Part shown: positions 7,943 through 19,994 of the stretch, piece by piece | Layout of the letters: the number at the start of each line of letters is the position of its first letter | How positions within the stretch are numbered: position 1 is the first letter of the stretch | Assembly (NCBI RefSeq): GCF_030408715.1 | Contig: NZ_CP047202.1 | Location: 1,717,907-1,781,906 of the forward strand | Direction: 5' to 3' | Source of the DNA: Corynebacterium confusum | GTDB lineage: Bacteria > Actinomycetota > Actinomycetes > Mycobacteriales > Mycobacteriaceae | DNA: 64,000 bases | Program-made: the position numbers and the translations under genes | The notes under the pieces: generated by a model | Told to the model about the DNA's origin: nothing | What the model saw: only the letters and a program-made list of their open reading frames with translations | Database searches by the model: none

Positions 7943-9517
7943 ATGACAACCGTGGCTAAGAAGAAGTCCCCAATCGAGATCCCAGGCGCCGGCGTAGTCC
8001 CGGCCGTGAAGCTCGCCAAGAAGCTTCCGGAGAAGGCACAGGCCCTTATCATCGGCATTTTCGCCAGCGACGACGGCGTGGAGGTCCCGGCCTCCGCGGC
8101 GCTTGACGGCGACGCCCTGCGCACCGTCCTTGACCAGCTGCTGGCCGTCGGCGCCACCGGCAAGACCGGCACGGTCCACCGCATCCCGGCCCCGGAGGAA
8201 GTCGGGACCGACTCTATTGTGGCGGTCGGCCTCGGCGAGGCCGAGCAGCTGGATGATGAGACCCTGCGCCGGGCCGCCGGCTGCGCCGCCCGCGCCGTCC
8301 AGGGCCTGAACAAGGTGGGCACCACCCTGCACGAGTTCGGCCTGGCCGCCGCCGTCGAGGGCACCATCCTGGGCGGCTACGTGCACCGGGGGCTGCGCTC
8401 CGACAAGCTGCCGGCCGATAAGAAGCCGGCGACCGTCTCCTTCCTCCTGCAGGACAAGAAGGACGCGGCTACCAAGAACGAGTTCACCGCAGCCCGCGCC
8501 ATCGCCCAGGCCACCGTCTTCGCGCGCGACTTGGTCAACTGCCCGTCCAACGAGCTCTACCCGTCCGTCTACGCGGACATCCTGTCCTCCCACGCCACCG
8601 CCGCCGGCCTGGACGTCGAGGTGCTCGACGAAAAGCAGCTGAAGAAGGAAGGCTTCGGCGGCATCCTGTCCGTGGGTCAGGGCTCGGCCCGCCCGCCGCG
8701 GCTGGTGCGCCTTTCCTGGAAGCCGTCCAAGGCCAAGCGCCACGTCGCGCTGGTCGGCAAGGGCATCACCTTCGACACCGGCGGCATTTCTCTCAAGCCG
8801 GGCGCCGGCATGTGGGACATGATCATGGACATGGGCGGTTCAGCCGCCGTGGTCGCCGCTACCCTGGCCGCGGCCTACCTCAAGCTGGACGTCGCGGTCA
8901 CCGCAACCATTCCGCTGGCTGAGAACATGCCGTCTGGTTCCGCCACCCGCCCGGGCGATGTCATCACCCACTACGGCGGCACCACCTCCGAGGTACTCAA
9001 CACCGACGCGGAGGGCCGCCTGGTGCTGGCCGACGCCATCGCGCGCGCCAGCGAGGACAAGCCGGACTACCTCATCGACACCGCCACCCTGACCGGCGCC
9101 CAGATGGTCGCGCTGGGCAAGCGCACCGCCGGCGTCATGGGCACGGAGGAATTCCGCGACGAGGTCGCGCGCATCGGCCGCCGCGTGGGCGAAAACGCCT
9201 GGGCTGTGCCGCTGCTGGAAGAGCACAACGAGTCGTTGAAGTCGGATAACGCCGACATCCGCAACATCAACGCCCAGCGCGAAGGCGGCATGCAGTTCGC
9301 CGGCACTTACCTGGAGCACTTCGTCGGCGAGGGCATCAACTGGGCCCACATCGACGTCGCTGGCCCGGCCTGGAACGGCGACGGCGCCCGCGGCTACACC
9401 CCCAAGCGCGCCACCGGCGTGCCGACCCGCACCATCATCGCCGTGCTGGAGCAGGTCGCCGGCGCGGGCAGCACCGATGCCCCGGAGACCGCCGAGGCCA
9501 ACGACACCGAGGATTAA
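7943..9517 (+). CDS. pepA: Leucyl aminopeptidase (M17)
   Basis: This M17 metallo-aminopeptidase cleaves N-terminal residues from peptides in the cytoplasm. The signature NTDAEGRLVLADA and the metal-binding stretch GKGITFDTGGI are both present, followed by DMGGSAAV. The protein is about 524 residues long, normal for the family. Two starts are plausible. The ATG at 7943 fits a leaderless transcript from the -10 TACACT. The GTG at 7952 has a perfect AGGAGG nine bases upstream. The difference is three codons. It is followed by a strong terminator. Confidence 0.94.
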   Translation: MTTVAKKKSPIEIPGAGVVPAVKLAKKLPEKAQALIIGIFASDDGVEVPASAALDGDALRTVLDQLLAVGATGKTGTVHRIPAPEEVGTDSIVAVGLGEAEQLDDETLRRAAGCAARAVQGLNKVGTTLHEFGLAAAVEGTILGGYVHRGLRSDKLPADKKPATVSFLLQDKKDAATKNEFTAARAIAQATVFARDLVNCPSNELYPSVYADILSSHATAAGLDVEVLDEKQLKKEGFGGILSVGQGSARPPRLVRLSWKPSKAKRHVALVGKGITFDTGGISLKPGAGMWDMIMDMGGSAAVVAATLAAAYLKLDVAVTATIPLAENMPSGSATRPGDVITHYGGTTSEVLNTDAEGRLVLADAIARASEDKPDYLIDTATLTGAQMVALGKRTAGVMGTEEFRDEVARIGRRVGENAWAVPLLEEHNESLKSDNADIRNINAQREGGMQFAGTYLEHFVGEGINWAHIDVAGPAWNGDGARGYTPKRATGVPTRTIIAVLEQVAGAGSTDAPETAEANDTED

Positions 9518-9520
9518 TCC

Positions 9521-9916
9521 TTAAGAATCCGGATTTTCGCCGCGCTCGAACCGAGCGCGGCGAATTTTTTGTTCTTCCCGCTTGCGCAGGATGCGGTCAC
9601 GCTCCATCTTGCGGCGCATCCGCTCGGGGTAACCGGTCTCCTCGACGTCGTAGACCGGGCAGTCCAGCAGCCGCGCCACGGCGTCGATTCCCTTCGGGCC
9701 CCCGATGCGCCGACGGATGAAGTCGCCGCCCTCGTCGACGACGACCACCGACATTTCGTTGACGATGGTCTCCGGCTCCACGAAGGCCTCGACCCAGCCG
9801 CGGGGGCGCGCCCAGTCCTGCAGATCGCGCGCGTCCTGCTCACGGATGGTTTCCCCGGGGGCGCGGGGCGGCTTCAGCGGGGACTTCGAGCGACGTCGGC
9901 GGAAAGGGTTGAACAC
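9521..9916 (-). CDS. Conserved hypothetical protein, basic, 131 aa
   Basis: Function is unknown. This small basic protein starts with an Arg/Lys-rich segment (MFNPFRRRRSK) and ends in a Lys-Arg-Glu-rich helix. Between them is a compact region with an acidic strand (VVVVDEGGDFIRRR). The likely start is the GTG at 9916, with TAGGAT eight bases upstream, suggesting a leaderless mRNA. It is convergent with pepA, and its last codons encode one arm of the terminator hairpin. Genes of this kind occur at the same position in other corynebacteria, from my memory of gene order. Confidence 0.65.
   Translation of the reverse strand: MFNPFRRRRSKSPLKPPRAPGETIREQDARDLQDWARPRGWVEAFVEPETIVNEMSVVVVDEGGDFIRRRIGGPKGIDAVARLLDCPVYDVEETGYPERMRRKMERDRILRKREEQKIRRARFERGENPDS
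9536..9570 (+). terminator. Terminator after pepA
   Basis: A 13-bp perfect stem TTCGCCGCGCTCG pairs with its complement around a three-base loop AAC, followed by six T. This is a textbook intrinsic terminator. It overlaps the 3' end of the convergent 131-residue gene. Confidence 0.92.
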
Positions 9917-10088
9917 AGCACACTATCCTAGTGGTGTAGACAGTTTCCTGGTAACTCACACCTTGTCTGGTCAGCCTGTGGAGCGAAACACCGGATTAGG
10001 GGTGAGATAATGCGCGACGAATTGACCGAACCGGTAGGCTGTTGACAAAAGGTTTGTTATTTCCAACTTTCGAGGAGTCTTAATTCTC

Positions 10089-12167
10089 ATGGCGCACTCC
10101 GTTGAGATGCCCGAACTGGGCGAATCCGTAACTGAAGGCACTATTACTCAGTGGCTCAAGTCTGTGGGCGACACCGTCGAGGTCGACGAGCCGTTGCTCG
10201 AGGTCTCCACCGACAAGGTCGATACCGAAATCCCTTCCCCGGTTGCGGGTACCCTCCTAGAGATTAAGGCCGACGAGGACGACACCATCGAGGTCGGCGA
10301 GGTCATCGCCACCATCGGCGACGAGGGCGAGTCTGCGGACTCCAGCGAGTCCCAGGACGACTCCGCCCAGGCGGGCCAGGACGACGCTGAGGCTGAGTCC
10401 AAGGAAGATGAGTCCAAGTCCGAGGAGTCCTCCGCCAAGGATTCCGACGCTTCCGGGGATGCCACCGACGTCGAGATGCCGGAGCTGGGCGAGTCCGTCA
10501 CCGAGGGCACCATCACCCAGTGGCTGAAGTCCGTCGGCGACACCGTCGAGGTCGACGAGCCGCTGCTCGAGGTCTCCACCGACAAGGTCGACACCGAAAT
10601 CCCTTCCCCGGTCGCCGGCACCCTGCAGGAAATCCTGGCCGACGAGGACGACACCATCGAGGTCGGCGAAGTCATCGCCCGCATCGGCGACGGCTCCGCC
10701 CCGGCCAAGTCCAACGACTCCGACTCCAAGGCCGAGGCCAAGGAAGAAGAGCCGAAGAAGGAAGAAAAGGCCGAGGAGTCCTCCGCCAAGGATTCCGACG
10801 CTTCCGGGGATGCCACCGACGTCGAGATGCCGGAGCTGGGCGAGTCCGTCACCGAGGGCACCATCACCCAGTGGCTGAAGTCCGTCGGCGACACCGTCGA
10901 GGTCGACGAGCCGCTGCTCGAGGTCTCCACCGACAAGGTCGATACCGAAATCCCTTCCCCGGTTGCGGGTACCCTCCTGGAGATTAAGGCCGACGAGGAC
11001 GACACCATCGAGGTCGGCGAAGTCATCGCCCGCATCGGCGACGGCTCCGCCCCGGCCAAGTCCAACGACTCCGACTCCAAGGCCGAGGCCACGGAAGAAG
11101 AGCCGAAGAAGGAAGAAAAGGCCGAGGAGTCCTCCGCCAAGGAGGAGAAGAAGGACGAGGCCCCGAAGAAGGACGAGTCCTCCGCTAAGAACACCTCCGC
11201 GAAGATCAACAACGGCGACAACGTCCCGTACGTGACTCCGCTGGTGCGCAAGCTGGCTGACAAGCACGGCGTCGACCTGAACTCCGTGGAAGGCACCGGC
11301 GTCGGCGGCCGCATCCGCAAGCAGGACGTGCTGGCTGCTGCCGGCGAGGGCGAGGCCCCGAAGTCCGGCTCCGATAAGGCTGCTTCCGGTAAGTCCGGCG
11401 AGCGCGCCAACTGGTCCACCAAGTCCGTGGATCCGGAGAAGCAGGAGCTCATCGGCACCACTCAGAAGGTCAACCGCATCCGCGAAATCACCGCCTCCAA
11501 GATGGTCGAGGCGCTGCAAATTTCCGCGCAGCTGACCCATGTCCAGGAAGTCGACGTCACCGCGGTGGCCGACATGCGCAAGAAGAACAAGCAGGCGTTC
11601 ATCGACAAGTACGGCGCCAACCTGTCCTACCTGCCGTTCATCGTGAAGGCCACCGTCGAAGCGCTGGTCTCCCACCCGAACGTCAACGCCTCCTACAACC
11701 CGGAGACCAAGGAGATGACCTACCACGCGGACGTGAACGTGGCCATCGCCGTTGACACCCCGCGCGGCCTGCTCACCCCGGTCATCCACAAGGCGCAGGA
11801 CAAGACCCTGCCGGAGATCGCCCAGGCCATCGCCGAGCTGGCTGACAAGGCCCGCAACAACAAGCTGAAGCCGAACGACCTGACCGGTGCTACCTTCACC
11901 GTGACCAACATCGGCTCCGAGGGCGCCCTGCTGGACACCCCGATCCTGGTTCCGCCACAGGCCGGCATCCTGGGCACCGCGGCTATCACCAAGCGCCCGG
12001 TAGTGGTCAACGACGACGGCCAGGACGCCATCGCTATCCGCCAAATGTGCTACCTGCCGTTCACCTACGACCACCAGGTGGTTGACGGTGCTGACGCCGG
12101 TCGCTTCATCACCACCATCAAGGACCGCCTGGAGACCGCGGACTTCGAGTCCGACCTGGCTCTCTAA
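10089..12167 (+). CDS. sucB: Dihydrolipoamide acyltransferase (E2) with three lipoyl domains
   Basis: E2 is the core acyltransferase of pyruvate dehydrogenase. In Corynebacterium it serves a mixed pyruvate/2-oxoglutarate dehydrogenase complex, and the gene is called aceF or sucB. The protein has 692 residues. Three almost identical lipoyl domains have lipoyl lysines in STDKVDTEI at 43, 166 and 283, separated by acidic Ser/Glu/Lys-rich linkers. A peripheral-subunit-binding domain spans about residues 380-417. The catalytic domain ends with the active-site motif DHQVVDGAD, His662 and Asp666. The ribosome-binding site GAGGAG lies 11 bases before the ATG. The gene is followed by a terminator, then by other lipoate-dependent genes. 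Confidence 0.95.
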   Translation: MAHSVEMPELGESVTEGTITQWLKSVGDTVEVDEPLLEVSTDKVDTEIPSPVAGTLLEIKADEDDTIEVGEVIATIGDEGESADSSESQDDSAQAGQDDAEAESKEDESKSEESSAKDSDASGDATDVEMPELGESVTEGTITQWLKSVGDTVEVDEPLLEVSTDKVDTEIPSPVAGTLQEILADEDDTIEVGEVIARIGDGSAPAKSNDSDSKAEAKEEEPKKEEKAEESSAKDSDASGDATDVEMPELGESVTEGTITQWLKSVGDTVEVDEPLLEVSTDKVDTEIPSPVAGTLLEIKADEDDTIEVGEVIARIGDGSAPAKSNDSDSKAEATEEEPKKEEKAEESSAKEEKKDEAPKKDESSAKNTSAKINNGDNVPYVTPLVRKLADKHGVDLNSVEGTGVGGRIRKQDVLAAAGEGEAPKSGSDKAASGKSGERANWSTKSVDPEKQELIGTTQKVNRIREITASKMVEALQISAQLTHVQEVDVTAVADMRKKNKQAFIDKYGANLSYLPFIVKATVEALVSHPNVNASYNPETKEMTYHADVNVAIAVDTPRGLLTPVIHKAQDKTLPEIAQAIAELADKARNNKLKPNDLTGATFTVTNIGSEGALLDTPILVPPQAGILGTAAITKRPVVVNDDGQDAIAIRQMCYLPFTYDHQVVDGADAGRFITTIKDRLETADFESDLAL
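10430..11131 (+). repeat. 351-bp tandem DNA repeat coding for lipoyl domains 2 and 3
   Basis: Two adjacent units of 351 bp (about 10430-10780 and 10781-11131) are nearly identical at the DNA level, linker included. The first lipoyl domain (about 10095-10320) is a more diverged third copy. Within unit 2, the stretch starting GATACCGAAATC at about 10941 matches the first lipoyl copy rather than unit 1, which points to sequence exchange between the copies. Confidence 0.9.
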
Positions 12168-12206
12168 GCCACGACCTTGAGCCGCCGGCCACCCCTGGGC
12201 GGCCCG

Positions 12207-12262
12207 AGCCCCCGTTGACTTTTCCTATGAGTTTAAGGAAAAGGAAACGGGGGCTTCGTTTT
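12207..12262 (+). terminator. Terminator after sucB
   Basis: Arms AGCCCCCGTT and AACGGGGGCT enclose a second stem, CTTTTCCT with AGGAAAAG. The T-rich tail TTCGTTTTT follows. Confidence 0.82.
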
Positions 12263-12390
12263 TAGCCGGCTACCCCCGCGACCCCCTTTCGGGACGAATT
12301 CGGTCACAGTTTTTCGGCTCAGTTGGAGATATCACTAACCCCCACACGCGGGGCCGACGTCCCCCGCCCCGCAACGGGGTGTGGTTAATG

Positions 12391-12443
12391 CGCTCGGGTT
12401 GGGGGTAAAAACGACCCGGGCGTGTGGCGCAGAACAATATACT
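12391..12443 (+). promoter_or_regulatory. Putative gcvP promoter with overlapping hairpin
   Basis: TATACT at 12438-12443 is a good -10 box 47 bp before the gcvP ATG. Immediately upstream, CGCTCGGGT (12391-12399) and ACCCGGGCG (12414-12422) form an inverted repeat covering the expected -35 region. This could be an operator or a DNA cruciform. No glycine-riboswitch core is present in the leader. Confidence 0.4.
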
Positions 12444-12490
12444 GGTGTTCCGTATGGCCGTTTTGCCTACCCAATCAAGGAGTAACGCTA

Positions 12491-15346
<2,856 letters not shown>

Positions 15347-16459
15347 ATGTCCGATCTACGCAATTCCCCGCTGCATGCTGAGCACGAGAAGCTCGGCGCC
15401 AGCTTCACCGCCTTCGGGCCGTGGAACATGCCGCTAAAGTACGCCAACGAGCTGGACGAGCACCGCGCCGTGCGCGAGGCCGCCGGCCTGTTCGACCTGT
15501 CGCACATGGGCGAAATCTGGGTCACCGGCCCAGATGCGGCCAAGTTCCTGACCTACGCGCTCATCTCCAACCTGGAGACCGTCAAGGTGGGTAAGGCCAA
15601 GTACTCCATGGTCGCCGCCGAAGACGGCGGGATCATCGATGACCTCATCTCCTACCGCTTCGAGGAGGAGAAGTTCCTGGTGGTGCCGAACGCCGGCAAC
15701 ACCCAGGTGGTCTGGGAGGCCTTCCAGGAGCGCTCGCAAGGCTTCGACGTGCAGCTCAAGAACGAGTCGCAGGATGTGGCGATGATCGCCGTCCAGGGCC
15801 CGAAGGCCGCTGAGATCCTCGTCCCCTTGGTCGAGGACAACAAGCAGGACGCCGTCTACGAGCTGGGCTACTACGCCGCCACCATGGGCAAGGTGGCCCG
15901 CAAGTTCGCCATCATCGCCCGCACCGGTTACACCGGCGAGGACGGCTTCGAGCTCATCGTCTACAACGCGGACGCCCCGGAGCTGTGGAACGAGCTGCTG
16001 CGCGCCGGCGAAGAATACGGCCTCAAGCCCTGCGGCCTGGCCGCGCGCGACTCCCTGCGCTTGGAGGCCGGCATGCCGCTCTACGGCAACGAGCTCTCCC
16101 GCGACATCACCCCGGTCGAAGCCGGCATGTCCCGTGCCTTCGCCAAGAAGGAAGCGGACTTCGTGGGGGCGGAGACCATACGTGCGCGCGCTGCTGAGGG
16201 CCCACAGCAGGTCATCACCGGCCTGGAGTCCTCCCAGCGCCGCGCGGCCCGCTCCGGCGCCGAGGTCTACGTGGGCGAGGCCCACGTGGGCACCGTGACC
16301 TCCGGCCAGCCCTCCCCGACGCTGGGTCACCCGGTCGCCCTCGCGCTGCTGGATACCTCCGCAGGTCTCGAGCCCGGTGCCGAGGTGGAGGTCGACATCC
16401 GCGGCAAGCGCTACCCGTTTACCGTAACGGCCTTGCCGTTTTACAAGCGGGACAAGTAA
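15347..16459 (+). CDS. gcvT: Aminomethyltransferase, glycine cleavage T protein
   Basis: The T protein releases ammonia and transfers the one-carbon unit from the aminomethyl-lipoyl H protein to tetrahydrofolate. The 370-residue product has the N-terminal folate-binding region (LFDLSHMGEI) and the motif GYTGEDGFEL. The start ATG touches the gcvP stop codon, and its ribosome-binding site AAAAGGAG lies inside the gcvP end, showing tight translational coupling. The C-terminal end is normal. Confidence 0.96.
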   Translation: MSDLRNSPLHAEHEKLGASFTAFGPWNMPLKYANELDEHRAVREAAGLFDLSHMGEIWVTGPDAAKFLTYALISNLETVKVGKAKYSMVAAEDGGIIDDLISYRFEEEKFLVVPNAGNTQVVWEAFQERSQGFDVQLKNESQDVAMIAVQGPKAAEILVPLVEDNKQDAVYELGYYAATMGKVARKFAIIARTGYTGEDGFELIVYNADAPELWNELLRAGEEYGLKPCGLAARDSLRLEAGMPLYGNELSRDITPVEAGMSRAFAKKEADFVGAETIRARAAEGPQQVITGLESSQRRAARSGAEVYVGEAHVGTVTSGQPSPTLGHPVALALLDTSAGLEPGAEVEVDIRGKRYPFTVTALPFYKRDK

Positions 16460-16516
16460 AACCGTTCTAAAATAAAGCCCGATAACGCCCGATCCTTTCA
16501 GAAAGGACTTTTACCC

Positions 16517-16906
16517 ATGGCCAACCTGCCTGATAACTACTCCTACTCCGAGGACCACGAGTGGCTGGCTGCCGCTCCGGACGACGTCGTGGGCAAGACC
16601 GTCCGCGTGGGCATCACCTCGGTCGCCACTGAACGCCTGGGCGAGGTCGTCTTCGCCGAGCTGCCGGCCGTCGGCGATTCCATCACCGCAGGCGACTCCT
16701 GCGGCGAGGTCGAGTCCACCAAGTCCGTCTCCGACCTGTTCGCTCCGGTCACCGGCACCGTGACCGCCGTGAACGAGGGCGTGCACGATGACTACTCCGT
16801 CATCAACAACGATCCCTTCGGCGAAGGCTGGCTCTTCGAGGTCGAAGTCTCCGAGGCCGGCGAGCTGATGACCGCCGCCGACTACGCCGCCGCCAACGGC
16901 ATCTAA
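16517..16906 (+). CDS. gcvH: Glycine cleavage system H protein
   Basis: This 129-residue lipoyl carrier shuttles the aminomethyl group between the P, T and L proteins. The lipoylation site is Lys69 in VESTKSVSD. The ribosome-binding site GAAAGGA precedes the ATG. It ends the gcv operon and is followed by lipB, whose product can attach the octanoyl group to this very protein. That functional link explains the clustering. Confidence 0.96.
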   Translation: MANLPDNYSYSEDHEWLAAAPDDVVGKTVRVGITSVATERLGEVVFAELPAVGDSITAGDSCGEVESTKSVSDLFAPVTGTVTAVNEGVHDDYSVINNDPFGEGWLFEVEVSEAGELMTAADYAAANGI

Positions 16907-16945
16907 GCTCCATCTCCGCCGCGCGCTGGCCCCGCACCAGCGCCC

Positions 16946-17018
16946 GCGCCCCCGGCTAGGCCGGTAACCCGCCCGTGGATTTACACGGACGCGCTACCGC
17001 TTGCTGGGGGCGCTTTTG
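16946..17018 (+). terminator. Probable terminator after gcvH
   Basis: GCGCCCCCGGC (16946-16956) pairs with GCTGGGGGCGC (17003-17013), 11 bp with one G-T pair, followed by TTTTGTG. The loop is long (46 nt) and contains a further small stem. Confidence 0.5.
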
Positions 17019-17042
17019 TGTACCCAGTTGGACAGCCGCCCG

Positions 17043-17070
17043 TGGACTCCCGGGCCAAGCGAATTACAAT
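17043..17070 (+). promoter_or_regulatory. lipB promoter (leaderless)
   Basis: TGGACT at 17043-17048 and TACAAT at 17065-17070 (spacer 16) precede the lipB ATG by only eight bases. No Shine-Dalgarno sequence is present, so the mRNA probably starts at or next to the ATG. Confidence 0.5.
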
Positions 17071-17078
17071 GGGTATCT

Positions 17079-17915
17079 ATGACTGCACCGCGCGATCCTT
17101 TCTTCCCCGCCGACCGCTCCATTCGCGCCGACAACGCGCCTTTGGATATCCGCCACCTGGGGCGGATGGACTACCAGGAAGCTTGGGACCTGCAGGCCGA
17201 TCTGGCCAAGCAGCGCGCCCAGGGGGATATCGGGGACACAGTGCTGGTGGTCGAGCACCCCAGCGTTTACACGGCCGGCAAGCGCACCATGGAATCCGAC
17301 ATGCCGGATAACGGCCAGCCCGTCATCACTGTCGACCGCGGCGGCCGGATCACCTGGCACGGGGAAGGCCAGCTCGTGGTCTACCCCATCATCCGCCTGG
17401 CCGAGCCCGTCGACGTGGTCGACTACGTCCGCCGGCTGGAGGAAGCCACCATCCAGACCGTGCGGCAGATGGGGGTCACCACCGCCGGGCGCATCGACGG
17501 CCGCTCCGGGGTCTGGGTGCCGTCCACCACGGAGCCGAAGGACCCGCAGGCCCCGCACCGCGACCGCAAGATCGCCGCGCTGGGCATCCGCATTACCCGC
17601 GGGGTGACCATGCACGGCCTAGCCCTGAACTGCTGCAACACGCTCGAGTTCTACGAGCACATCGTGGCCTGCGGCATCGACGACGCCGACGTGACCACGT
17701 TGTCTCTTGAGCTCGGCCGCCACGTCGGCCTAGAGGAGGCCACCGAGCCGTTGCTGGGTGCGCTTGACGATGCCCTCTCGGGCCGCCTCGTCGTCGCCGA
17801 CCACACCTTCGGCTCCGCGCCGGATCCGACCAAGCTAGCTAACGAGGCCCGCCGGCGCGCCCGCCAGCAGGCCGCCACCCCCGAACGAACGACCCCGGCA
17901 GCTAACCAGGAATGA
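17079..17915 (+). CDS. lipB: Octanoyl-ACP:protein transferase LipB
   Basis: LipB moves octanoate from acyl carrier protein to the lipoyl domains of E2 and GcvH, the first step of lipoate assembly. The 278-residue protein has the family motifs [12 protein letters not shown], the lysine of KIAALGI (Lys164) and the catalytic cysteine in [10 protein letters not shown] (Cys198). It has a short N-terminal extension and a C-terminal tail of about 30 residues rich in Arg/Ala/Thr beyond the usual core. It is followed by lipA, as in most actinobacteria. Confidence 0.95.
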   Translation: MTAPRDPFFPADRSIRADNAPLDIRHLGRMDYQEAWDLQADLAKQRAQGDIGDTVLVVEHPSVYTAGKRTMESDMPDNGQPVITVDRGGRITWHGEGQLVVYPIIRLAEPVDVVDYVRRLEEATIQTVRQMGVTTAGRIDGRSGVWVPSTTEPKDPQAPHRDRKIAALGIRITRGVTMHGLALNCCNTLEFYEHIVACGIDDADVTTLSLELGRHVGLEEATEPLLGALDDALSGRLVVADHTFGSAPDPTKLANEARRRARQQAATPERTTPAANQE

Positions 17916-18007
17916 TCACACCGCTTTCGTGGTTGTGACTGAGGCATCCCCGGGGTGCCGGACGCCCCGAAGCACCGGACATTTTCCACTTCGCCAACTC
18001 AACAACG

Positions 18008-18013
18008 TAGGGT
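18008..18013 (+). promoter_or_regulatory. lipA -10 box (leaderless start)
   Basis: TAGGGT lies seven bases before the lipA GTG. There is no ribosome-binding site, consistent with a separate leaderless transcript for lipA. Confidence 0.42.
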
Positions 18014-18020
18014 AGACAAC

Positions 18021-19073
18021 GTGACTATTAAGCCTGAAGGACGCAAGCTGCTACGCATCGAGAAAAAGAATGCGGAATCTCCGATCGAGCAGAAACCCCG
18101 ATGGATCCGTAACCAGGTGCGCACCGGCCCTGGCTACGAAGATATGCGCAACCGCGTCGCCGGCGCCTCCCTGCACACGGTCTGCCAGGAGGCCGGTTGC
18201 CCCAACATCCACGAATGCTGGGAATCCCGCGAGGCCACCTTCCTCATCGGCGGCGACTCCTGTACCCGCCGCTGCGATTTCTGCGATATCAAGACTGGCA
18301 AGCCGGACGCCTTGGACACGGACGAGCCGCGCCGCGTGGCCGAAAACATCCGGGAGATGGACCTGAACTACACGACCATCACCGGCGTGACCCGCGACGA
18401 CCTGCCGGACGAGGGCGCGTGGCTCTACGCCGAGGTGGTGCGCAAGATCCACGAGCTGAACCCGCACACCGGCGTGGAAAACCTCACCCCGGATTTCTCC
18501 GGCAAGCCGGACCTGTTGCAGGAAGTCTTCGAGGCCGAGCCGGAGGTCTTCGCCCACAACCTGGAGACGGTCCCGCGCATCTTCCGCCGCATCCGACCGG
18601 CCTTCCGCTACGAACGCTCCCTGGACGTTATCCGCCAGGCGCACGACTACGGGCTTATCACCAAGTCCAACCTCATCCTCGGCATGGGCGAGACCGCCGA
18701 GGAGATCGAGGAGGCCCTGCGCGACCTGCGCTCGGCCGGCTGCGACATCATCACCATTACCCAGTACCTGCGTCCCGGCCCGCGCTTCCACCCCATCGAG
18801 CGCTGGGTCCGCCCGGAGGAGTTCGTCTCCCACTCGAAGCTCGCTAAGTCCTTGGGCTTCGGCGGCGTCATGTCCGGACCGCTGGTGCGCTCCTCCTACC
18901 GCGCCGGCCGCCTGTATGTTCAGGCCATGGAGGCCCGCGGCCGCGAGCTGCCCGCCCACCTGTCCCACCTGGCCGAGACCTCGAAGGGCGCTACCGCCCA
19001 GGAGGCCTCCACGTTGCTGGACAAGTACGGCCCGTCCGAGGAGACCCCGGTGACCGCTCGCGTCAAGAGCTAA
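18021..19073 (+). CDS. lipA: Lipoyl synthase
   Basis: This radical SAM enzyme inserts two sulfur atoms into protein-bound octanoate. Two Fe-S cysteine sets are visible: the auxiliary-cluster motif [12 protein letters not shown] and the radical SAM motif CTRRCDFC. From the GTG at 18021 ([12 protein letters not shown]) it has 350 residues, matching the start of other corynebacterial LipA proteins. A longer frame begins 22 codons upstream with no supporting signal. Acting after LipB, it completes the cofactor of SucB and GcvH encoded just upstream. Confidence 0.96.
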   Translation: MTIKPEGRKLLRIEKKNAESPIEQKPRWIRNQVRTGPGYEDMRNRVAGASLHTVCQEAGCPNIHECWESREATFLIGGDSCTRRCDFCDIKTGKPDALDTDEPRRVAENIREMDLNYTTITGVTRDDLPDEGAWLYAEVVRKIHELNPHTGVENLTPDFSGKPDLLQEVFEAEPEVFAHNLETVPRIFRRIRPAFRYERSLDVIRQAHDYGLITKSNLILGMGETAEEIEEALRDLRSAGCDIITITQYLRPGPRFHPIERWVRPEEFVSHSKLAKSLGFGGVMSGPLVRSSYRAGRLYVQAMEARGRELPAHLSHLAETSKGATAQEASTLLDKYGPSEETPVTARVKS

Positions 19074-19123
19074 GCCACCGCCAGGTACTCATCTGTCTAC
19101 CTTTTAGCTGACTTCTAACCGTT

Positions 19124-19155
19124 ACGGGGCCGCGCGAAAGCGCGGCCCCGTTTCC
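19124..19155 (+). terminator. Terminator after lipA
   Basis: A 12-bp perfect stem ACGGGGCCGCGC closes on a GAAA tetraloop, followed by TTTCC. Confidence 0.85.
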
Positions 19156-19174
19156 AGTTTGTGGGCACACCCTT

Positions 19175-19180
19175 TAGAGT
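19175..19180 (+). promoter_or_regulatory. -10 box of the DUF4191 gene
   Basis: TAGAGT lies seven bases before the ATG at 19188, another leaderless arrangement. Confidence 0.42.
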
Positions 19181-19187
19181 AGAGGGC

Positions 19188-19973
19188 ATGGCACAGGGAA
19201 ATACTAAGGCCGATCTCAAGGCCGCAAAGAAGGCAGAGAAGCAAGCCAAGCGCGAAAGAGGCAAGCAGACGCGCCGCCAGATGTGGCAGGCGTTCCAGAT
19301 GCAGCGCAAGCAGGATAAGGCTCTTATCCCGCTGATGCTGCTGGCCTTCTTGGGCCTGGGCCTGCTCTTCTTCCTCATCGGCATGCTTTTCAACGGGCAG
19401 TGGTTCATGCTGCCCATCGGCCTGGCGCTCGGCGCGCTGCTGGCCATGTTCATCTTTACCCGCCGCCTCGAGCGCGACATGTACAAAAAGGTCGAGGACC
19501 AGAAGGGCGTGGCCGGCTACGCGCTGGAGAACCAGCTGCGCAACACCATCGGCATCGTCTGGAAGGTCGAGCAGGGCATCGCGGTGACCCGCCACCAGGA
19601 CCTGGTCCACCGGGTCATCGGTAACCCGGGCGTCGTGCTGGTCTGCGAAGGCGACAAGAAGCGCCTGGCCGCGACCGTGGGACAGCTGAAAAAGCGCATC
19701 GACAAGCTCGCCGCCGGCGTGCCGGTCTACGAGGTCTACGTCGGTGAAGGCGAGGGCGAGGTGCCGCTGGCCAAGCTGCGCAGCCACATCATGCGCCTGC
19801 CGCGTAACTACAACAAGAACGAGGTCTACGCCAACGCCCGTCGCATCGAGGCCATGGATTCCCTGCCAGGCCAGATGCCGGGCGTGCCCAAGGGCCCTAT
19901 GCCCCAGCAGGCCCGCAACATGTCCGGCATGAACCGCCGCATGCGCCGCGCCGCCGGCCGCAAGAAGAAATAA
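19188..19973 (+). CDS. DUF4191 membrane protein
   Basis: This conserved actinobacterial membrane protein of 261 residues has unknown function and always lies close to lipA and glnA. The first 45 residues are strongly basic (Lys/Arg/Ala). Two transmembrane helices follow at about residues 48-95 (PLMLLAFLGLGLLFFLIG and the next segment). A soluble domain then extends to an Arg/Lys-rich C-terminus. The start ATG at 19188 follows a -10 box by seven bases. No enzymatic motif is visible. Confidence 0.82.
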   Translation: MAQGNTKADLKAAKKAEKQAKRERGKQTRRQMWQAFQMQRKQDKALIPLMLLAFLGLGLLFFLIGMLFNGQWFMLPIGLALGALLAMFIFTRRLERDMYKKVEDQKGVAGYALENQLRNTIGIVWKVEQGIAVTRHQDLVHRVIGNPGVVLVCEGDKKRLAATVGQLKKRIDKLAAGVPVYEVYVGEGEGEVPLAKLRSHIMRLPRNYNKNEVYANARRIEAMDSLPGQMPGVPKGPMPQQARNMSGMNRRMRRAAGRKKK

Positions 19974-19994
19974 GGTCCCCGCGCCAGATAAAAT

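Noticed and set aside
10257-12074. 605-codon open frame antisense to the E2 gene
   Set aside because: It is a shadow of the lipoyl repeats, low-complexity (Gly, Leu, Val, Asp) and without a ribosome-binding site.
12270-12490. Glycine riboswitch before gcvP
   Set aside because: The conserved glycine aptamer core is absent. Only a small inverted repeat overlapping the promoter was found.
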